A stretch of 64,000 nucleotides of DNA from assembly GCF_016591715.1 (NCBI RefSeq), contig NZ_AP024109.1, forward strand, positions 5,394,001 through 5,458,000, given 5' to 3'. The DNA comes from Mesorhizobium sp. J8 (lineage in GTDB: Bacteria > Pseudomonadota > Alphaproteobacteria > Rhizobiales > Rhizobiaceae). Within the stretch, counting starts at the first letter, position 1; each line of letters opens with the position of its first letter. Made by a program: the position numbers and the translations under genes. Below are positions 27,816 to 36,998 of this stretch, one piece after another. The notes under the pieces are model-generated. The model saw only the letters and a list, made by a program, of their open reading frames with translations, made no database searches and had not been told where the DNA came from.

Positions 27816-28702
27816 GCACCATTGCCGAGACCGTCCCTCGAGGTCAGACCCGTCGCCGCCAGCGTGTCGACGGATGGCGGTGGGCGGGGCGACTCTTCCT
27901 CGTCTTCATGCTGCTTTACACGGCCTTGCCGATGGTCTGGATGCTGAGCACCTCGATCAAGTCCGGCTTCGCGGCGATGCAATTCCCCCCACAATTATGG
28001 CCGGACCAACCGACCTTGGCGGCCTACCAGAAGCTGCTCGATCCGCAAAACAGTGTCGGCCAGGACTTCCTCCGCTTCTTCTGGAACAGCCTTCTGGTCT
28101 CGACAGCCACGACGATACTTTCGGTGATCGTGGCGGTCCCCGCGGCCTATGCCTTCTCGCGCTTCACCTTCCCAGGCCGCAACTTCCTGTTCTTCGCCGT
28201 GTTGCTGCGCAACATGTTCCCCGCGGTGATCTTCCTCGTGCCGCTCTTCATCCTGATGCGCGCGATCGGACTGGTGAACACCCACGGCTCGCTTGTTCTC
28301 ACCTACCTGACCTTCGGCCTGCCGCTGGCGATCTGGCTGTTGAAGGGCTTCTACGACAACATCCCGGTGCAGCTCGAGCAAGCAGCGCGCATCGATGGCG
28401 CAACCCGGTTCCAGGCTTTCGTCCTGATCGTGATGCCGCTCTCGACGCCCGGCATCATCGCCACCGCGATCTATTCCTTCATCGGCGCGTGGAACGAGTA
28501 CATCTACGCCTACACCTTCCTCTCCAAGAACGAGCAGCTGACGCTGCCCGTCGGCATCCAGCGCTTCTTCTCGGAGAACACGACCGACTTTCCCGGCCTG
28601 ATGGCGGCCAGCTTCATGATGAGCGTGCCCGTCGTGGTGCTGTTTCTCCTCCTGCAACGATACTTCGTGCGCGCCCTGACGGAGGGCGCGGTCAAGCACT
28701 AG
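27812..28702 (+). CDS. CUT1 sugar ABC transporter permease (MalG-like)
   Basis: This 296-residue inner-membrane protein has a basic N terminus (RGQTRRRQRVDG), six predicted membrane segments, the EAA loop VQLEQAARIDGATRFQAFVL and a C terminus ending RALTEGAVKH like MalG relatives. The start overlaps the previous permease stop. The ATPase gene follows after 12 bases, so the three form one expression unit. Confidence 0.9.
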   Translation: MSTIAETVPRGQTRRRQRVDGWRWAGRLFLVFMLLYTALPMVWMLSTSIKSGFAAMQFPPQLWPDQPTLAAYQKLLDPQNSVGQDFLRFFWNSLLVSTATTILSVIVAVPAAYAFSRFTFPGRNFLFFAVLLRNMFPAVIFLVPLFILMRAIGLVNTHGSLVLTYLTFGLPLAIWLLKGFYDNIPVQLEQAARIDGATRFQAFVLIVMPLSTPGIIATAIYSFIGAWNEYIYAYTFLSKNEQLTLPVGIQRFFSENTTDFPGLMAASFMMSVPVVVLFLLLQRYFVRALTEGAVKH

Positions 28703-28714
28703 GGAGCTTGCTGT

Positions 28715-29812
28715 ATGTCCCACGTGGTCCTCAAAGATCTCGTCAAGACCTATGGCGGCTTCAAAGCCGTCAACGAGGTTTCGCTGACGGTCAACGACGG
28801 CGAGTTCGTCGCGCTGGTCGGCCCCTCGGGCTGCGGCAAGACGACCACGCTCAACCTCGTCGCGGGCCTGACATCGGTCACGTCCGGCGACATCGTCATC
28901 GGCGACCGCGTGGTCAACGACCTCGACCCCAAGGATCGGGACATCGCGATGGTGTTCCAGAACTACGCGCTCTATCCGCAGAAGTCGGTCTATATGAACC
29001 TCGCCTTCCCGTTACAGATGCGCAAGCTGCCCAGGGACGAGATCGACAAGAAGGTCAGGGAAGCGGCGCGCGTCCTCGACATGACCCAGTTGCTCGAGCG
29101 CAAGCCGCGCGAGCTTTCGGGCGGGCAACAGCAGCGCGTGGCGCTCGGCCGCGCCCTCGTTCGCGATCCGGCGGTTTTCCTGATGGACGAGCCGCTCTCC
29201 AATCTGGACGCCAAGCTGCGCGTGCAGATGCGGTCCGAGATCAAGCGGTTCCACCAGGACCTGAAGGCGACCATCATCTATGTGACGCACGACCAGCTTG
29301 AGGCTGTGACCATGGCGGACAGGATGGCCGTGATGAATGGCGGCTATCTGCAGCAATATGATTCACCGGCACAGGTTTTCGCCCATCCCGCCAACATGTT
29401 CGTCGCAAGCTTCGTCGGCAGCCCAGCGATGAGCCTTATTCCGCTGGAAGCATCCACCGCAAACGGCGGCACCGTTCTGACGAGCGCGGAAGGCTGGAGT
29501 CTCGATCTGTCGCAACTCAATGCGCGCAAGGTCCAGAAAGCGACCACCAGGAAGGTCGTGCTCGGTGCGCGCCATTCGACGATCAAGCTGCACAAGAGCG
29601 CGGTTGCCGGCGCCATTCCGGCCAAGGCCTATACGGTGGAGCCGACCGGAGACGTCACCTTCGTGCAGGCGTTTCTCTCCGGCGCCGTCGTCAATATCAG
29701 CGTCTCCCCCAACGTCGCCGTCGCACCCGACGAGCAGATCTGGCTCGAATTCGACCAGGAGCGCATGCACTTGTTCGACAGCGAAACGGAAATGGCGCTC
29801 GAGGCCAATTGA
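28715..29812 (+). CDS. CUT1 sugar ABC transporter ATPase (UgpC/MsmK-like)
   Basis: The 365-residue ATPase has Walker [10 protein letters not shown] near residue 36, [10 protein letters not shown], signature [15 protein letters not shown], Walker B FLMDEP and the switch [13 protein letters not shown], followed by a C-terminal regulatory domain of about 130 residues. It energises the two permeases just upstream. The next gene, an enolase-superfamily enzyme, begins 29 bases after the stop, so transport and catabolism are encoded together. Confidence 0.92.
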   Translation: MSHVVLKDLVKTYGGFKAVNEVSLTVNDGEFVALVGPSGCGKTTTLNLVAGLTSVTSGDIVIGDRVVNDLDPKDRDIAMVFQNYALYPQKSVYMNLAFPLQMRKLPRDEIDKKVREAARVLDMTQLLERKPRELSGGQQQRVALGRALVRDPAVFLMDEPLSNLDAKLRVQMRSEIKRFHQDLKATIIYVTHDQLEAVTMADRMAVMNGGYLQQYDSPAQVFAHPANMFVASFVGSPAMSLIPLEASTANGGTVLTSAEGWSLDLSQLNARKVQKATTRKVVLGARHSTIKLHKSAVAGAIPAKAYTVEPTGDVTFVQAFLSGAVVNISVSPNVAVAPDEQIWLEFDQERMHLFDSETEMALEAN

Positions 29813-29841
29813 GACAGCGAACGCTGGAACATGAGGGGGGA

Positions 29842-31005
29842 ATGACGACGAAGATGAAGATCACCGCGATCAAGCCCTATCCGGTGTGGGTCGGGACCCG
29901 TAACCAGATGCTCGTCAAGGTCGAGACCGACCAGGGCATCTTCGGCTGGGGCGAGAGCGGCCTGAGCGGTCGCGAGAAGGCCGTGGCGGGCGCGGTCGAG
30001 CACTATCGCCAGTTTCTCATCGGCCGCGACGCCATGCAGATCGGCCGTATCTGGCAGGAACTCTATCGCAGCCAGTATTTCGAAGGCGGGCGCGTTCTGC
30101 AGGCGGCGATCTCCGCCATCGACATCGCGCTTCACGACATCAAGGGCAAGGCGCTTGGGGTGCCGGTCTACGAACTGCTCGGCGGCAAGCAGCGCGACCA
30201 GATTCCGACCTTCGCCTCGACAGGAGACGAGGCCGAGGGCGATGCCGCCATCGAACGGGCGCGCGAACTGCGTGCTGAAGGATGGCAGGCGATCCGCTTC
30301 TTCCCCGCCGGGCAAAGCAGCAAGGACATTTTCGAGCCGCGCGATTCCATAGGTTCCACCGCTGCCATGCTGAACAAGGCACGCGAGGCGCTGGGCGACG
30401 AGGTCGTGCTCGGCATCGACTATCATCATCGGCTGTCAGTCGCCGAGGCGGCAAGCTTCTGCAACAAGCTCGCTCGCGGCGTGCTCGATTTCCTCGAGGA
30501 GCCGATACGCGACGAGACGCCGGCGGCCTACGAATCCCTGCGCAGGATGACCGATATCCCCTTCGCCATCGGCGAGGAGTTTGCCAGCAAGTGGCAGTTC
30601 CTGCCCTATATCGAGCGCGGCATCCACCAGTTCAACCGGCTCGATGTCTGCAACGTCGGGGGACTCACCGAGGCGATGAAGGTCGCCGGCTGGAGCGAGG
30701 CGCATTATGTCGACCTGATGCCGCACAATCCGCTCGGCCCGGTGTGCACGGCCGCGACCATCCATCTCGGCGCCGTGGTGCCCAACTTCGCCTGGCTCGA
30801 AACCAGGGTGCCGGAAAGGAAGCTGGGCTTCGACAACTCCGAGTTCTTTCCCGTGCAGCCGCGGCTGGACGGCACCCATTACCCGGTCGGCGACCAGCCG
30901 GGCCTTGGGGTCGAGGTCAACGAGGCGGCGATCCAGGCGCAGAGTTTTCGCTTCTGGGAAGCGCCGCATCTCAAGCGCCGCGACGGTTCCGTCACCAACT
31001 GGTAG
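29842..31005 (+). CDS. Galactonate dehydratase-like enolase-superfamily protein (5 of 5)
   Basis: Of the five family members this 387-residue one is closest in pattern to E. coli DgoD (compared from memory): MKITAIKPYPV start, FGWGESGLSGREKAV, AISAIDIALHDIKGKALG, and a matching C terminus (GLGVEVNEAA, then RRDGSVTNW). Ligands appear in LGIDYHHRLS, DFLEEPI and AIGEEFAS, and His in LMPHNPLGP. The second-strand Lys of DgoD is replaced by Arg in AIRFFPAG. ATG 29842 has a GAGGGGGG site. Predicted product is a 2-keto-3-deoxy sugar acid. Confidence 0.83.
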   Translation: MTTKMKITAIKPYPVWVGTRNQMLVKVETDQGIFGWGESGLSGREKAVAGAVEHYRQFLIGRDAMQIGRIWQELYRSQYFEGGRVLQAAISAIDIALHDIKGKALGVPVYELLGGKQRDQIPTFASTGDEAEGDAAIERARELRAEGWQAIRFFPAGQSSKDIFEPRDSIGSTAAMLNKAREALGDEVVLGIDYHHRLSVAEAASFCNKLARGVLDFLEEPIRDETPAAYESLRRMTDIPFAIGEEFASKWQFLPYIERGIHQFNRLDVCNVGGLTEAMKVAGWSEAHYVDLMPHNPLGPVCTAATIHLGAVVPNFAWLETRVPERKLGFDNSEFFPVQPRLDGTHYPVGDQPGLGVEVNEAAIQAQSFRFWEAPHLKRRDGSVTNW

Positions 31006-31030
31006 TTCCACCTCACCCGGAGTCCGACAA

Positions 31031-31765
31031 ATGACGCATACGCCCGACATCACGCGACCGCCCAAGGACCTGATCGAAGCGCTGAAGGAGATCGGCGCCG
31101 CGACAGTTGCCGGCACGCTTGGCCATATGGGCTTCCGCAGCCCGCATATGGTCGGCCCGGTCGCGCAGAACCGTGGCAAGTCGATCGTCGGGCCGGCGCT
31201 GACGCTGCAATTCCTGCCGCAGCGGCCGGATCTTTTCAACGAAGGCGAATATGCCGATCCGGAAACGCAGTTGCACCGGCATGTGCTGTACCACGCGCAG
31301 GAGGGCGACGTGGTCGTGGTCGACGCACGTGGCGACATGAGGTCGGGCGTCTTCGGCGATATGATGTCGACCTATTTCAAGGGCCGCGGCGGCGCCGGCA
31401 TCGTCATCGACGGGTGCATGCGCGACCGGCCCAATGTCGAGAAGCTCGATCTGCCGCTATGGCTGCGCGGCTGGACACCGAACTATCATGTGCAGACCAG
31501 CATCTATCCCAATGCCGTCAACGTCCCGATCGCCTGTGGCGGCGTCACGGTGATCCCCGGCGACATCATCGTCGCCGACGACGACGGAGCGGTGGTGGTT
31601 CCCGTCTCAATGGCGGCGAAGGTCATCGAGGAAGCGCAGAAGCATCACGACTGGGAAGAGTTTTCCCGAGAGAAGCTCATGCAGGGAGCACCCCTGCAGC
31701 GCTATTATCCGCTGCACGACGATGCTCGTGGAGAGTACGACGAGTGGCGCAAAACGCGGCGATAG
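31031..31765 (+). CDS. RraA-fold protein, probable keto-acid aldolase or decarboxylase (copy 2)
   Basis: The 244-residue paralogue of the protein at 11647 shares GPALTLQFLPQR, GDVVVVDARGDMRSGVFGDM, GRGGAGIVIDGCMRD, PGDIIVADDDGAVVVPV and the tail motif LQRYYPL. It follows the galactonate-dehydratase-like gene by 25 bases, ending the transporter operon. A keto-deoxy acid made by the dehydratase would be a natural substrate for a class II pyruvate-type aldolase with this fold. An RNase E inhibitor role, as for E. coli RraA, is less likely in this setting. Confidence 0.75.
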   Translation: MTHTPDITRPPKDLIEALKEIGAATVAGTLGHMGFRSPHMVGPVAQNRGKSIVGPALTLQFLPQRPDLFNEGEYADPETQLHRHVLYHAQEGDVVVVDARGDMRSGVFGDMMSTYFKGRGGAGIVIDGCMRDRPNVEKLDLPLWLRGWTPNYHVQTSIYPNAVNVPIACGGVTVIPGDIIVADDDGAVVVPVSMAAKVIEEAQKHHDWEEFSREKLMQGAPLQRYYPLHDDARGEYDEWRKTRR

Positions 31766-31793
31766 TGGCTTGACGAAAGTCACGACCTGTACC

Positions 31794-31825
31794 TGGAGCG
31801 GTACGAACCCGCTCCAAGTACTTTT
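31794..31825. terminator. Hairpin terminator between convergent operons
   Basis: TGGAGCGG (31794-31801) pairs with CCGCTCCA (31809-31816) around a seven-base loop, followed by AGTACTTTT. It lies between the RraA gene and the convergent DJ-1-like gene. Confidence 0.7.
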
Positions 31826-31838
31826 GCTCACCAAAAAC

Positions 31839-32432
31839 TTAGCCGTGCCGGATTTCCGTGCCGAGCACTTTCAGGCACTCCCGGATGAAAGCTGCAAGCG
31901 CGGTCCAGCCCTTGGCCGAAACCATCGTGCCGTCGACATAGGCTTCGGTCGGTGACAGGTCGATGTAAGTGCCGCCGGCGAGCGTCACTTCCGGCTCGCA
32001 AGCCCCCAACGCTCCAACCTTCTTGCCGCGCACGACGCCGTCGACGGCGACCAGGATCTGCACGCCGTGGCAGATGGTGAAGATCGGCTTCTTCGTTTCG
32101 TGGAAATGGCGCACCATTGCCTGAACGCGCTTGTCCGTGCGGATATACTCCGGTCCGCGACCGCCGGCGCAATAGACGGCGTCGTACTGGTCGAGTTGCT
32201 TTTCCGCATCGGAAAAGGTCTTGTTGATCAGCGCATAATGGCCGAGCTTCTCGGTATAGGTCTGGTCGCCCTCGAAGTCGTGCAGCGACGTCTTGATCAC
32301 ATCGCCGGCCTTCTTGTCGGGGCAGACCACATGAACCGTGTGGCCGACCGCCTCCATGGCCTGCTGATAGACGAAGATTTCATATTCCTCGGTGAACTCA
32401 CCGGTCAGCATCAGGATTTTCTTGGCTGGCAT
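31839..32432 (-). CDS. DJ-1/PfpI-superfamily protein
   Basis: The 197-residue protein begins AKKILMLTGEFTEEYE. It has Glu and Cys of the class I glutamine-amidotransferase-like fold: nucleophile elbow IFTICHGVQILVA with the reactive Cys, and CAGGRGPEYIRTD. Members include glyoxalase III, deglycases and chaperone-like proteins. It is the last gene of the CUT2 transporter operon (69 bases after the binding protein), suggesting it handles a reactive carbonyl or detoxifies an intermediate. The start at 32432 is the Met preceding PAKK. Confidence 0.82.
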   Translation of the reverse strand: MPAKKILMLTGEFTEEYEIFVYQQAMEAVGHTVHVVCPDKKAGDVIKTSLHDFEGDQTYTEKLGHYALINKTFSDAEKQLDQYDAVYCAGGRGPEYIRTDKRVQAMVRHFHETKKPIFTICHGVQILVAVDGVVRGKKVGALGACEPEVTLAGGTYIDLSPTEAYVDGTMVSAKGWTALAAFIRECLKVLGTEIRHG

Positions 32433-32501
32433 GATCTGTCCTCTTTGATTGGGGGCGGCGAGGCGTGAACACGCCTCGCCCACGATTGTGATTGGCGGCT
32501 C

Positions 32502-33452
32502 TCAGAACGGAGAATCCGGGAAGTAATATTCCTTGGCGTTGGCCTGGGTGATCAGCGGCGCGTCGAGCTTGACGTGGCCGCGCACCGGAGCCTGGCCGAT
32601 CAGATTGGCCACCGTCATATAGACGGCCGTCTTGATCATCGAAGGCGGGTAAGGCGTTTCGACCGGGGTGACGGAATCGCCGTCGATCACCTTCTTGACG
32701 ATGTCCTTCATGCCGTTGCCGCCGAGCGCCAGCTTGATGTCGGTGCGGCCCGACTGCTTGACCGCCTCCAGCACGCCAAGAAGCATGTCGTCGTCATTGG
32801 CCCAGACCCCATCGATATGCGGATACTTGGCGAGGTAGTCCTGCATCAGCTTGAACGCCTCGTCGCTGTTCCAATGGGCATATTGGATGTCGAGCACCTT
32901 GATGCCGGTGCCCTTGATCGTGTCCTGGAAGCCCTTGATGCGCTCGTCATCGATGACCGTCGGGATTCCGCGCAGCACGACGATATCCCCTTTGCCGCCC
33001 AGCTTGTCGATCATGAACTTGGCCGTGTTGGCGCCCACCGCGATATTGTCGCCGGCAAGGTAGAGGTCCTGGATCGAGGCATCGGTCAGGCCGCGATCGA
33101 CAACCGTGATGAAGGTGCCCATGTCCTTGATGGCCTTGACCGGCTGGGTCAGCTCTTCGGAAGTGTAGGGCAGGATGACCAGGGCATCGAGCTTACGGCT
33201 TGCGGAAAGGTCCTCCAGCGCGCTTACCTGATCGGCGGCGGAGGGTGAGGTTTTCACCACCACCTCGACGTCCGGGAAGGCGGCGTTGATCTCCTTCGCA
33301 GCCGCCTGCGCATGATAGACGACACCTGCCGTCCAGCCATGGTCCGCCGCCGGGATCGACACTGCGACCACCTTCTTGTCGGCCGCCAGCGCCTGGCCGG
33401 CCACCATAAGGGCGCCGACAGCGGCTGCCGCGACCCATTTTCTACTAAACAT
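32502..33452 (-). CDS. CUT2 (ribose-type) ABC substrate-binding protein
   Basis: The 316-residue periplasmic-binding-protein-like I fold has a Sec signal (WVAAAAVGALMVAGQALA, cleavage near residue 23), VVAVSIPAADHGWTAGVVY, DALVILPYTSEELTQPVKAI, VTVVDRGL and DGVWANDDDMLLGVLEA. This matches the RbsB family. It binds a pentose, polyol or similar small sugar and passes it to the permease at 33513. Operon order on the minus strand is regulator, ATPase, permease, binding protein, DJ-1-like. Confidence 0.9.
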   Translation of the reverse strand: MFSRKWVAAAAVGALMVAGQALAADKKVVAVSIPAADHGWTAGVVYHAQAAAKEINAAFPDVEVVVKTSPSAADQVSALEDLSASRKLDALVILPYTSEELTQPVKAIKDMGTFITVVDRGLTDASIQDLYLAGDNIAVGANTAKFMIDKLGGKGDIVVLRGIPTVIDDERIKGFQDTIKGTGIKVLDIQYAHWNSDEAFKLMQDYLAKYPHIDGVWANDDDMLLGVLEAVKQSGRTDIKLALGGNGMKDIVKKVIDGDSVTPVETPYPPSMIKTAVYMTVANLIGQAPVRGHVKLDAPLITQANAKEYYFPDSPF

Positions 33453-33512
33453 AACAACCTCCCAGAGATGTGGACCAATCGAACACAGGCACCCGCCCGG
33501 TCCCGAGACGGG

Positions 33513-34505
33513 TTATTTGGAGAAGCGCTGCACGAGCATGGCGATGATGATGATGACGCCCTGAACCGCGGCAACGAGGTATTCGGAGACGAAGTCTGAC
33601 AGCACCATCAGGTTGGCGATCAGCTCCAGGATCACCGCTCCGGCAATCGTCCCCCAGATCCGTCCCTTGCCGCCGCGAAGCGCGGTTCCGCCGATGACGA
33701 CCGCGGTGATGACCTGCAGTTCCCAAAGCTGACCTGTCGTGGGGGTGGCCGCGCCGAGCCGCGGCACGTAGCAGATGGCCGCGACGGCGACGCACACCCC
33801 TTGGATGACATAGGCCACCGTGCGCGTCTTGATCACCGAGATGCCGGAGTAACGGGCCACGTCCTCGTTGGCGCCCACGGCTGCGCATTTGCGGCCATAT
33901 TTGGTCTTGTAGAGAACGAAGGCGCCGAGCACCGCGACGATTACGGAGATCAGGATGGGGATCGGAATCCCGCCCAGGGTGCCGAAATAAACCGGCCGGT
34001 ATGCTTCGCGCAGCGACTTGTCGATCGGGATGGTGCCGCCGTTGGTCATGTAGGTGATGAGCGCCCGGAAGATGCCCATCGTGCCGAGCGTGGCGATGAA
34101 CGGCTCTATCTTGCCCACGGTGACGATGACGCCATTTGCCAGGCCGCAGAGCAGCCCAGTCACGACCGCGATCGCCATCCCTGCTGGGATAGCCCAGAGG
34201 CCGAGGCTCGGCGCCATCATGTTCATGAACATGATCGTGATCCCGGCAATGAAGGCGACCATCGAACCCACGGACAGGTCCAGTCCGCCCGATGAGATCA
34301 CGAACGTGGCGCCGACCGCGATAATGGCGATATAGGCGCTGCGCGTGATCACGTTGCTGAGGTTTGTCGCGGAGAGGAAGTCCGGATTGACCAGGAAGCC
34401 CAGCGCAAGCAGCGCGGCAAGGGCAAGGAACGGCCCCGCATCGGCCCAAGAGAACTGGTACCGCCGCTCGTTCCGCGCCGGCACGGACTGGGTAAGCGCT
34501 GTCAC
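33513..34505 (-). CDS. CUT2 ABC transporter permease (RbsC-like)
   Basis: The 330-residue inner-membrane protein has eight to ten hydrophobic segments and the RbsC-family motifs FVISSGGLDLSVGSMVAF near residue 70 and GANEDVARYSGI near 190, with GGTALRGGKGRIWGT toward the end. Its start overlaps the ATPase stop by four bases. It probably works as a homodimer with the single two-domain ATPase upstream. Confidence 0.9.
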   Translation of the reverse strand: MTALTQSVPARNERRYQFSWADAGPFLALAALLALGFLVNPDFLSATNLSNVITRSAYIAIIAVGATFVISSGGLDLSVGSMVAFIAGITIMFMNMMAPSLGLWAIPAGMAIAVVTGLLCGLANGVIVTVGKIEPFIATLGTMGIFRALITYMTNGGTIPIDKSLREAYRPVYFGTLGGIPIPILISVIVAVLGAFVLYKTKYGRKCAAVGANEDVARYSGISVIKTRTVAYVIQGVCVAVAAICYVPRLGAATPTTGQLWELQVITAVVIGGTALRGGKGRIWGTIAGAVILELIANLMVLSDFVSEYLVAAVQGVIIIIAMLVQRFSK

Positions 34506-36073
34506 TTCATTCCTCCCTGGGCGACGTGCGCGCGCTCGCTGGTTGCGAGCAGCGCTATCTGGCTCTCGGTCATCGTTTCACCCGAGACTTCGCCGCTGAT
34601 CCTGCCCTCCCGCATGACGATGATGCGGTCGCAGATACCCACCAGTTCCTGCATTTCCGAGGATATGACGATGCAGGCTTTGCCCTGCCTGACGAGGTCC
34701 TGGATGAAGCCGTAGATCTGCGCCTTGTTGGCGATGTCGATGCCACGGGTCGGCTCGTCGATGATGACGACGGACGGGTCCGTCAGAAGGACCTTGGCGA
34801 GCAGGAGTTTCTGCTGGTTGCCGCCGGAGAGTTGTCCGGCCCTCGCGCCGAGGCTCTTCAGCCGGATGTCGTAGGTGGCGACCGCCTGCGCCAGGGCCTC
34901 GGCCTCGCGGGCCCGGCTCACGACGAGGCCGGGATGGAAGCTGGCGAGCGCCGATAAAGTGAGATTTGGCCCAAGCCGCTCCTGCAGCAGCAGTCCCTTG
35001 CCCTTGCGGTCCTCGGTCAGATAGGCGATGCCGGCATCCATGGCTTCGCGCTGGGAGCGTATTCGTACCGGAGCGCCGTTGAGTTCCACCGTGGCGGTTC
35101 CGGGCCGAAGTCCCAGGATCCCCTCGAACAGTTCCGTCCGTCCGGCGCCGATCATCCCGGCGAAGCCCAGGATCTCACCTTTGTGCACGCTGAAGGATAC
35201 GCCCCGGACAAATCCCGGAACCGTCGCATTCAGGACGCTCAGCATTGGCTGACTTGTCCGCGTCGCCTGCTTTTGAGGATAAAGGGCGTTGAGTTCGCGT
35301 CCCACCATCAGCCGCGCCATGTCGATCTGGCTCAGCGTGTGGCCCGGATAGGTGCCGATCATCTTGCCGTCGCGCAGCACGGTCACCTTGTCGGCGAGCC
35401 GTTGCACCTCGTCGAGCCGATGGCTGATGTAAAGGACAGCGATGCCCCGCGCCTTAAGCTCGAAGATGATGGCGAGCAGGCGCTCGACCTCGCCGCCCGT
35501 CAGCACCGCCGTCGGCTCGTCGAAGATGACCACGCGATGCTCGTCGAGCAGCGCGCGGGCTATCTGCACCATCTGGCGATCCGCCAGCGAAATGTCGCGC
35601 ACGAGAGCCGTCGCCGGAACCTCGCAGCCCAGCTCGGCGAGCTTTGCCGCGGCGAGCCGGCGCATGCGGGCGTCGTCGACCATGACGCCCTTGGTGAGCT
35701 CACGACCGAGAAAGAGGTTGTCGGTGACCGTCAGCGCTTCCGCCAACAGGATTTCCTGATGAACCAGCGCGATGCCGGCCGCCTGGGCCTGGTCCGGCCT
35801 GGTGAAGCGCACCTGCCGTCCGGCCATGGACAGCGCGCCTTGGGTCGGCTCGATGTAGCCGGAAAGCAGCCGCATGAACGTCGACTTGCCGGCCCCGTTC
35901 TCGCCGACGACCGCATGGATCTCGCCGGGCAGGATATCGAGCGTGACATCCGACAACACGGTGACGGTGCCGTACTGCTTGGACACGCCTTCGGCGCGCA
36001 AAACAGGTGCGACCGGCAGCGCGTCGCTCGACGCGGCAACGCGATCTGTGTCAATGCGGGCGGCGATGGACAT
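34502..36073 (-). CDS. CUT2 ABC transporter ATPase with two nucleotide-binding domains (RbsA-like)
   Basis: The roughly 523-residue protein has two ATP-binding domains. The first has Walker A VGENGAGKSTFM, signature-like ISLADRQMVQIARAL and Walker B VVIFDEPTAV. The second has a degenerate Walker A (GMIGAGRTELFEG), signature LSGGNQQKLLLAKVL and VVIIDEPTRG. This asymmetry is normal for RbsA/MglA. ATG 36073 is taken as start; a GTG at 36085 overlapping the GntR stop is an alternative. It follows directly after the regulator gene. Confidence 0.92.
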   Translation of the reverse strand: MSIAARIDTDRVAASSDALPVAPVLRAEGVSKQYGTVTVLSDVTLDILPGEIHAVVGENGAGKSTFMRLLSGYIEPTQGALSMAGRQVRFTRPDQAQAAGIALVHQEILLAEALTVTDNLFLGRELTKGVMVDDARMRRLAAAKLAELGCEVPATALVRDISLADRQMVQIARALLDEHRVVIFDEPTAVLTGGEVERLLAIIFELKARGIAVLYISHRLDEVQRLADKVTVLRDGKMIGTYPGHTLSQIDMARLMVGRELNALYPQKQATRTSQPMLSVLNATVPGFVRGVSFSVHKGEILGFAGMIGAGRTELFEGILGLRPGTATVELNGAPVRIRSQREAMDAGIAYLTEDRKGKGLLLQERLGPNLTLSALASFHPGLVVSRAREAEALAQAVATYDIRLKSLGARAGQLSGGNQQKLLLAKVLLTDPSVVIIDEPTRGIDIANKAQIYGFIQDLVRQGKACIVISSEMQELVGICDRIIVMREGRISGEVSGETMTESQIALLATSERAHVAQGGMK

Positions 36074-36081
36074 AGGACCTG

Positions 36082-36780
36082 TCACTCGAAGGCAGGCAGG
36101 AGCCGGTCCCGCGAGTTCTCGATGTGGACGCGCATCGCGTCCGCGGCGCCGCTTGCGTCGCCCGCGGCGAATGCGGAGAGGATCGCCTCGTGCTCGTCCA
36201 ACGCTTCTTCAGTGACCCGCGAGTGGTACATCAGGCGGAAGATATGGAAGTGGGTATGCTGGTGGCTCAGCGTCTCGCGGATGAGCTCGTTCTGCGCGAA
36301 TTCCATGATCTTGTCGTGAAAGATCGCGTCCTGCCGCGCGAAGTTGGAATAGCGCAGGCGCTCGTCCTTCCCCACCCGCCGGGCCATGACGCCCGCCGCT
36401 TCCTGCAAGACCGCGAGGCGCTCTTCATCCAGCGCCGCCGTAGCCTTGGCGGCGGCAGCGGGCTCCAACAGAAGGCGAAGCTCATAAAGCTCATCGAACC
36501 GGCGCCGCGTGATTTGCGGGGCCGCGCGATAGCCGATCAAATGGGTCTTGACGACCAGGCCCTCGCCCTCCAACCGCCCGAGCGCTTCGCGAATAGGCGT
36601 GTGTGAAACGTCGAATTCCCTGACGAGGTTGTCGACTGTAATGCGCGATCCCGGCGGAATCTTCAGCGACATCAACTGCGCGAAGATCGCTTCGTAAACA
36701 TCGCCCGCCAAGCTGTTGGCGCGCTGGATGCGGCCGCTTGAGCGAGCTTCGGTTTCAACCGTCAGATCGGGATTTTCCAT
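36082..36780 (-). CDS. GntR-family regulator with FCD domain, heads CUT2 operon
   Basis: The 232-residue protein has the winged helix DVYEAIFAQLMSLKIPPGSR, then DNLVREFDVSHTPIREALGRLE, and an FCD domain with candidate metal ligands in RQDAIFHDKIMEFA, LDEHEAILSAF and MRVHIENS. The ATG at 36780 has an AAGAGG site six bases upstream. It is divergent from the alcohol dehydrogenase gene; a perfect palindrome at 36832-36845 in the shared promoter is its likely operator, so it probably represses both directions until a metabolite binds. Confidence 0.9.
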   Translation of the reverse strand: MENPDLTVETEARSSGRIQRANSLAGDVYEAIFAQLMSLKIPPGSRITVDNLVREFDVSHTPIREALGRLEGEGLVVKTHLIGYRAAPQITRRRFDELYELRLLLEPAAAAKATAALDEERLAVLQEAAGVMARRVGKDERLRYSNFARQDAIFHDKIMEFAQNELIRETLSHQHTHFHIFRLMYHSRVTEEALDEHEAILSAFAAGDASGAADAMRVHIENSRDRLLPAFE

Positions 36781-36831
36781 CGGATACCTCTTGACAGGAG
36801 CAAGCCCTAACATGATGCTCCGGCCAATTCA

Positions 36832-36845
36832 ATAGGATATCCTAT
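36832..36845. promoter_or_regulatory. Perfect 14-bp palindrome, probable GntR operator
   Basis: ATAGGATATCCTAT is its own reverse complement. A partial copy, ATAGAGGATAT, follows about 10 bases later. The position between the divergent GntR and alcohol dehydrogenase genes and the AT-rich flanks fit an operator overlapping both promoters. Confidence 0.65.
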
Positions 36846-36998
36846 ACGATTTTATAGAGGATATGAACGGATGAAACCTCTCGCTCGCATTCAACGATGC
36901 GGGCACGAAAGTCGACAACGCACCGGCCTCCGAACTGAAGGCCACTCACCCGATGCACACGACACTTTCCATCAGTCCCTTTCGAAAGATCTCAGTCC

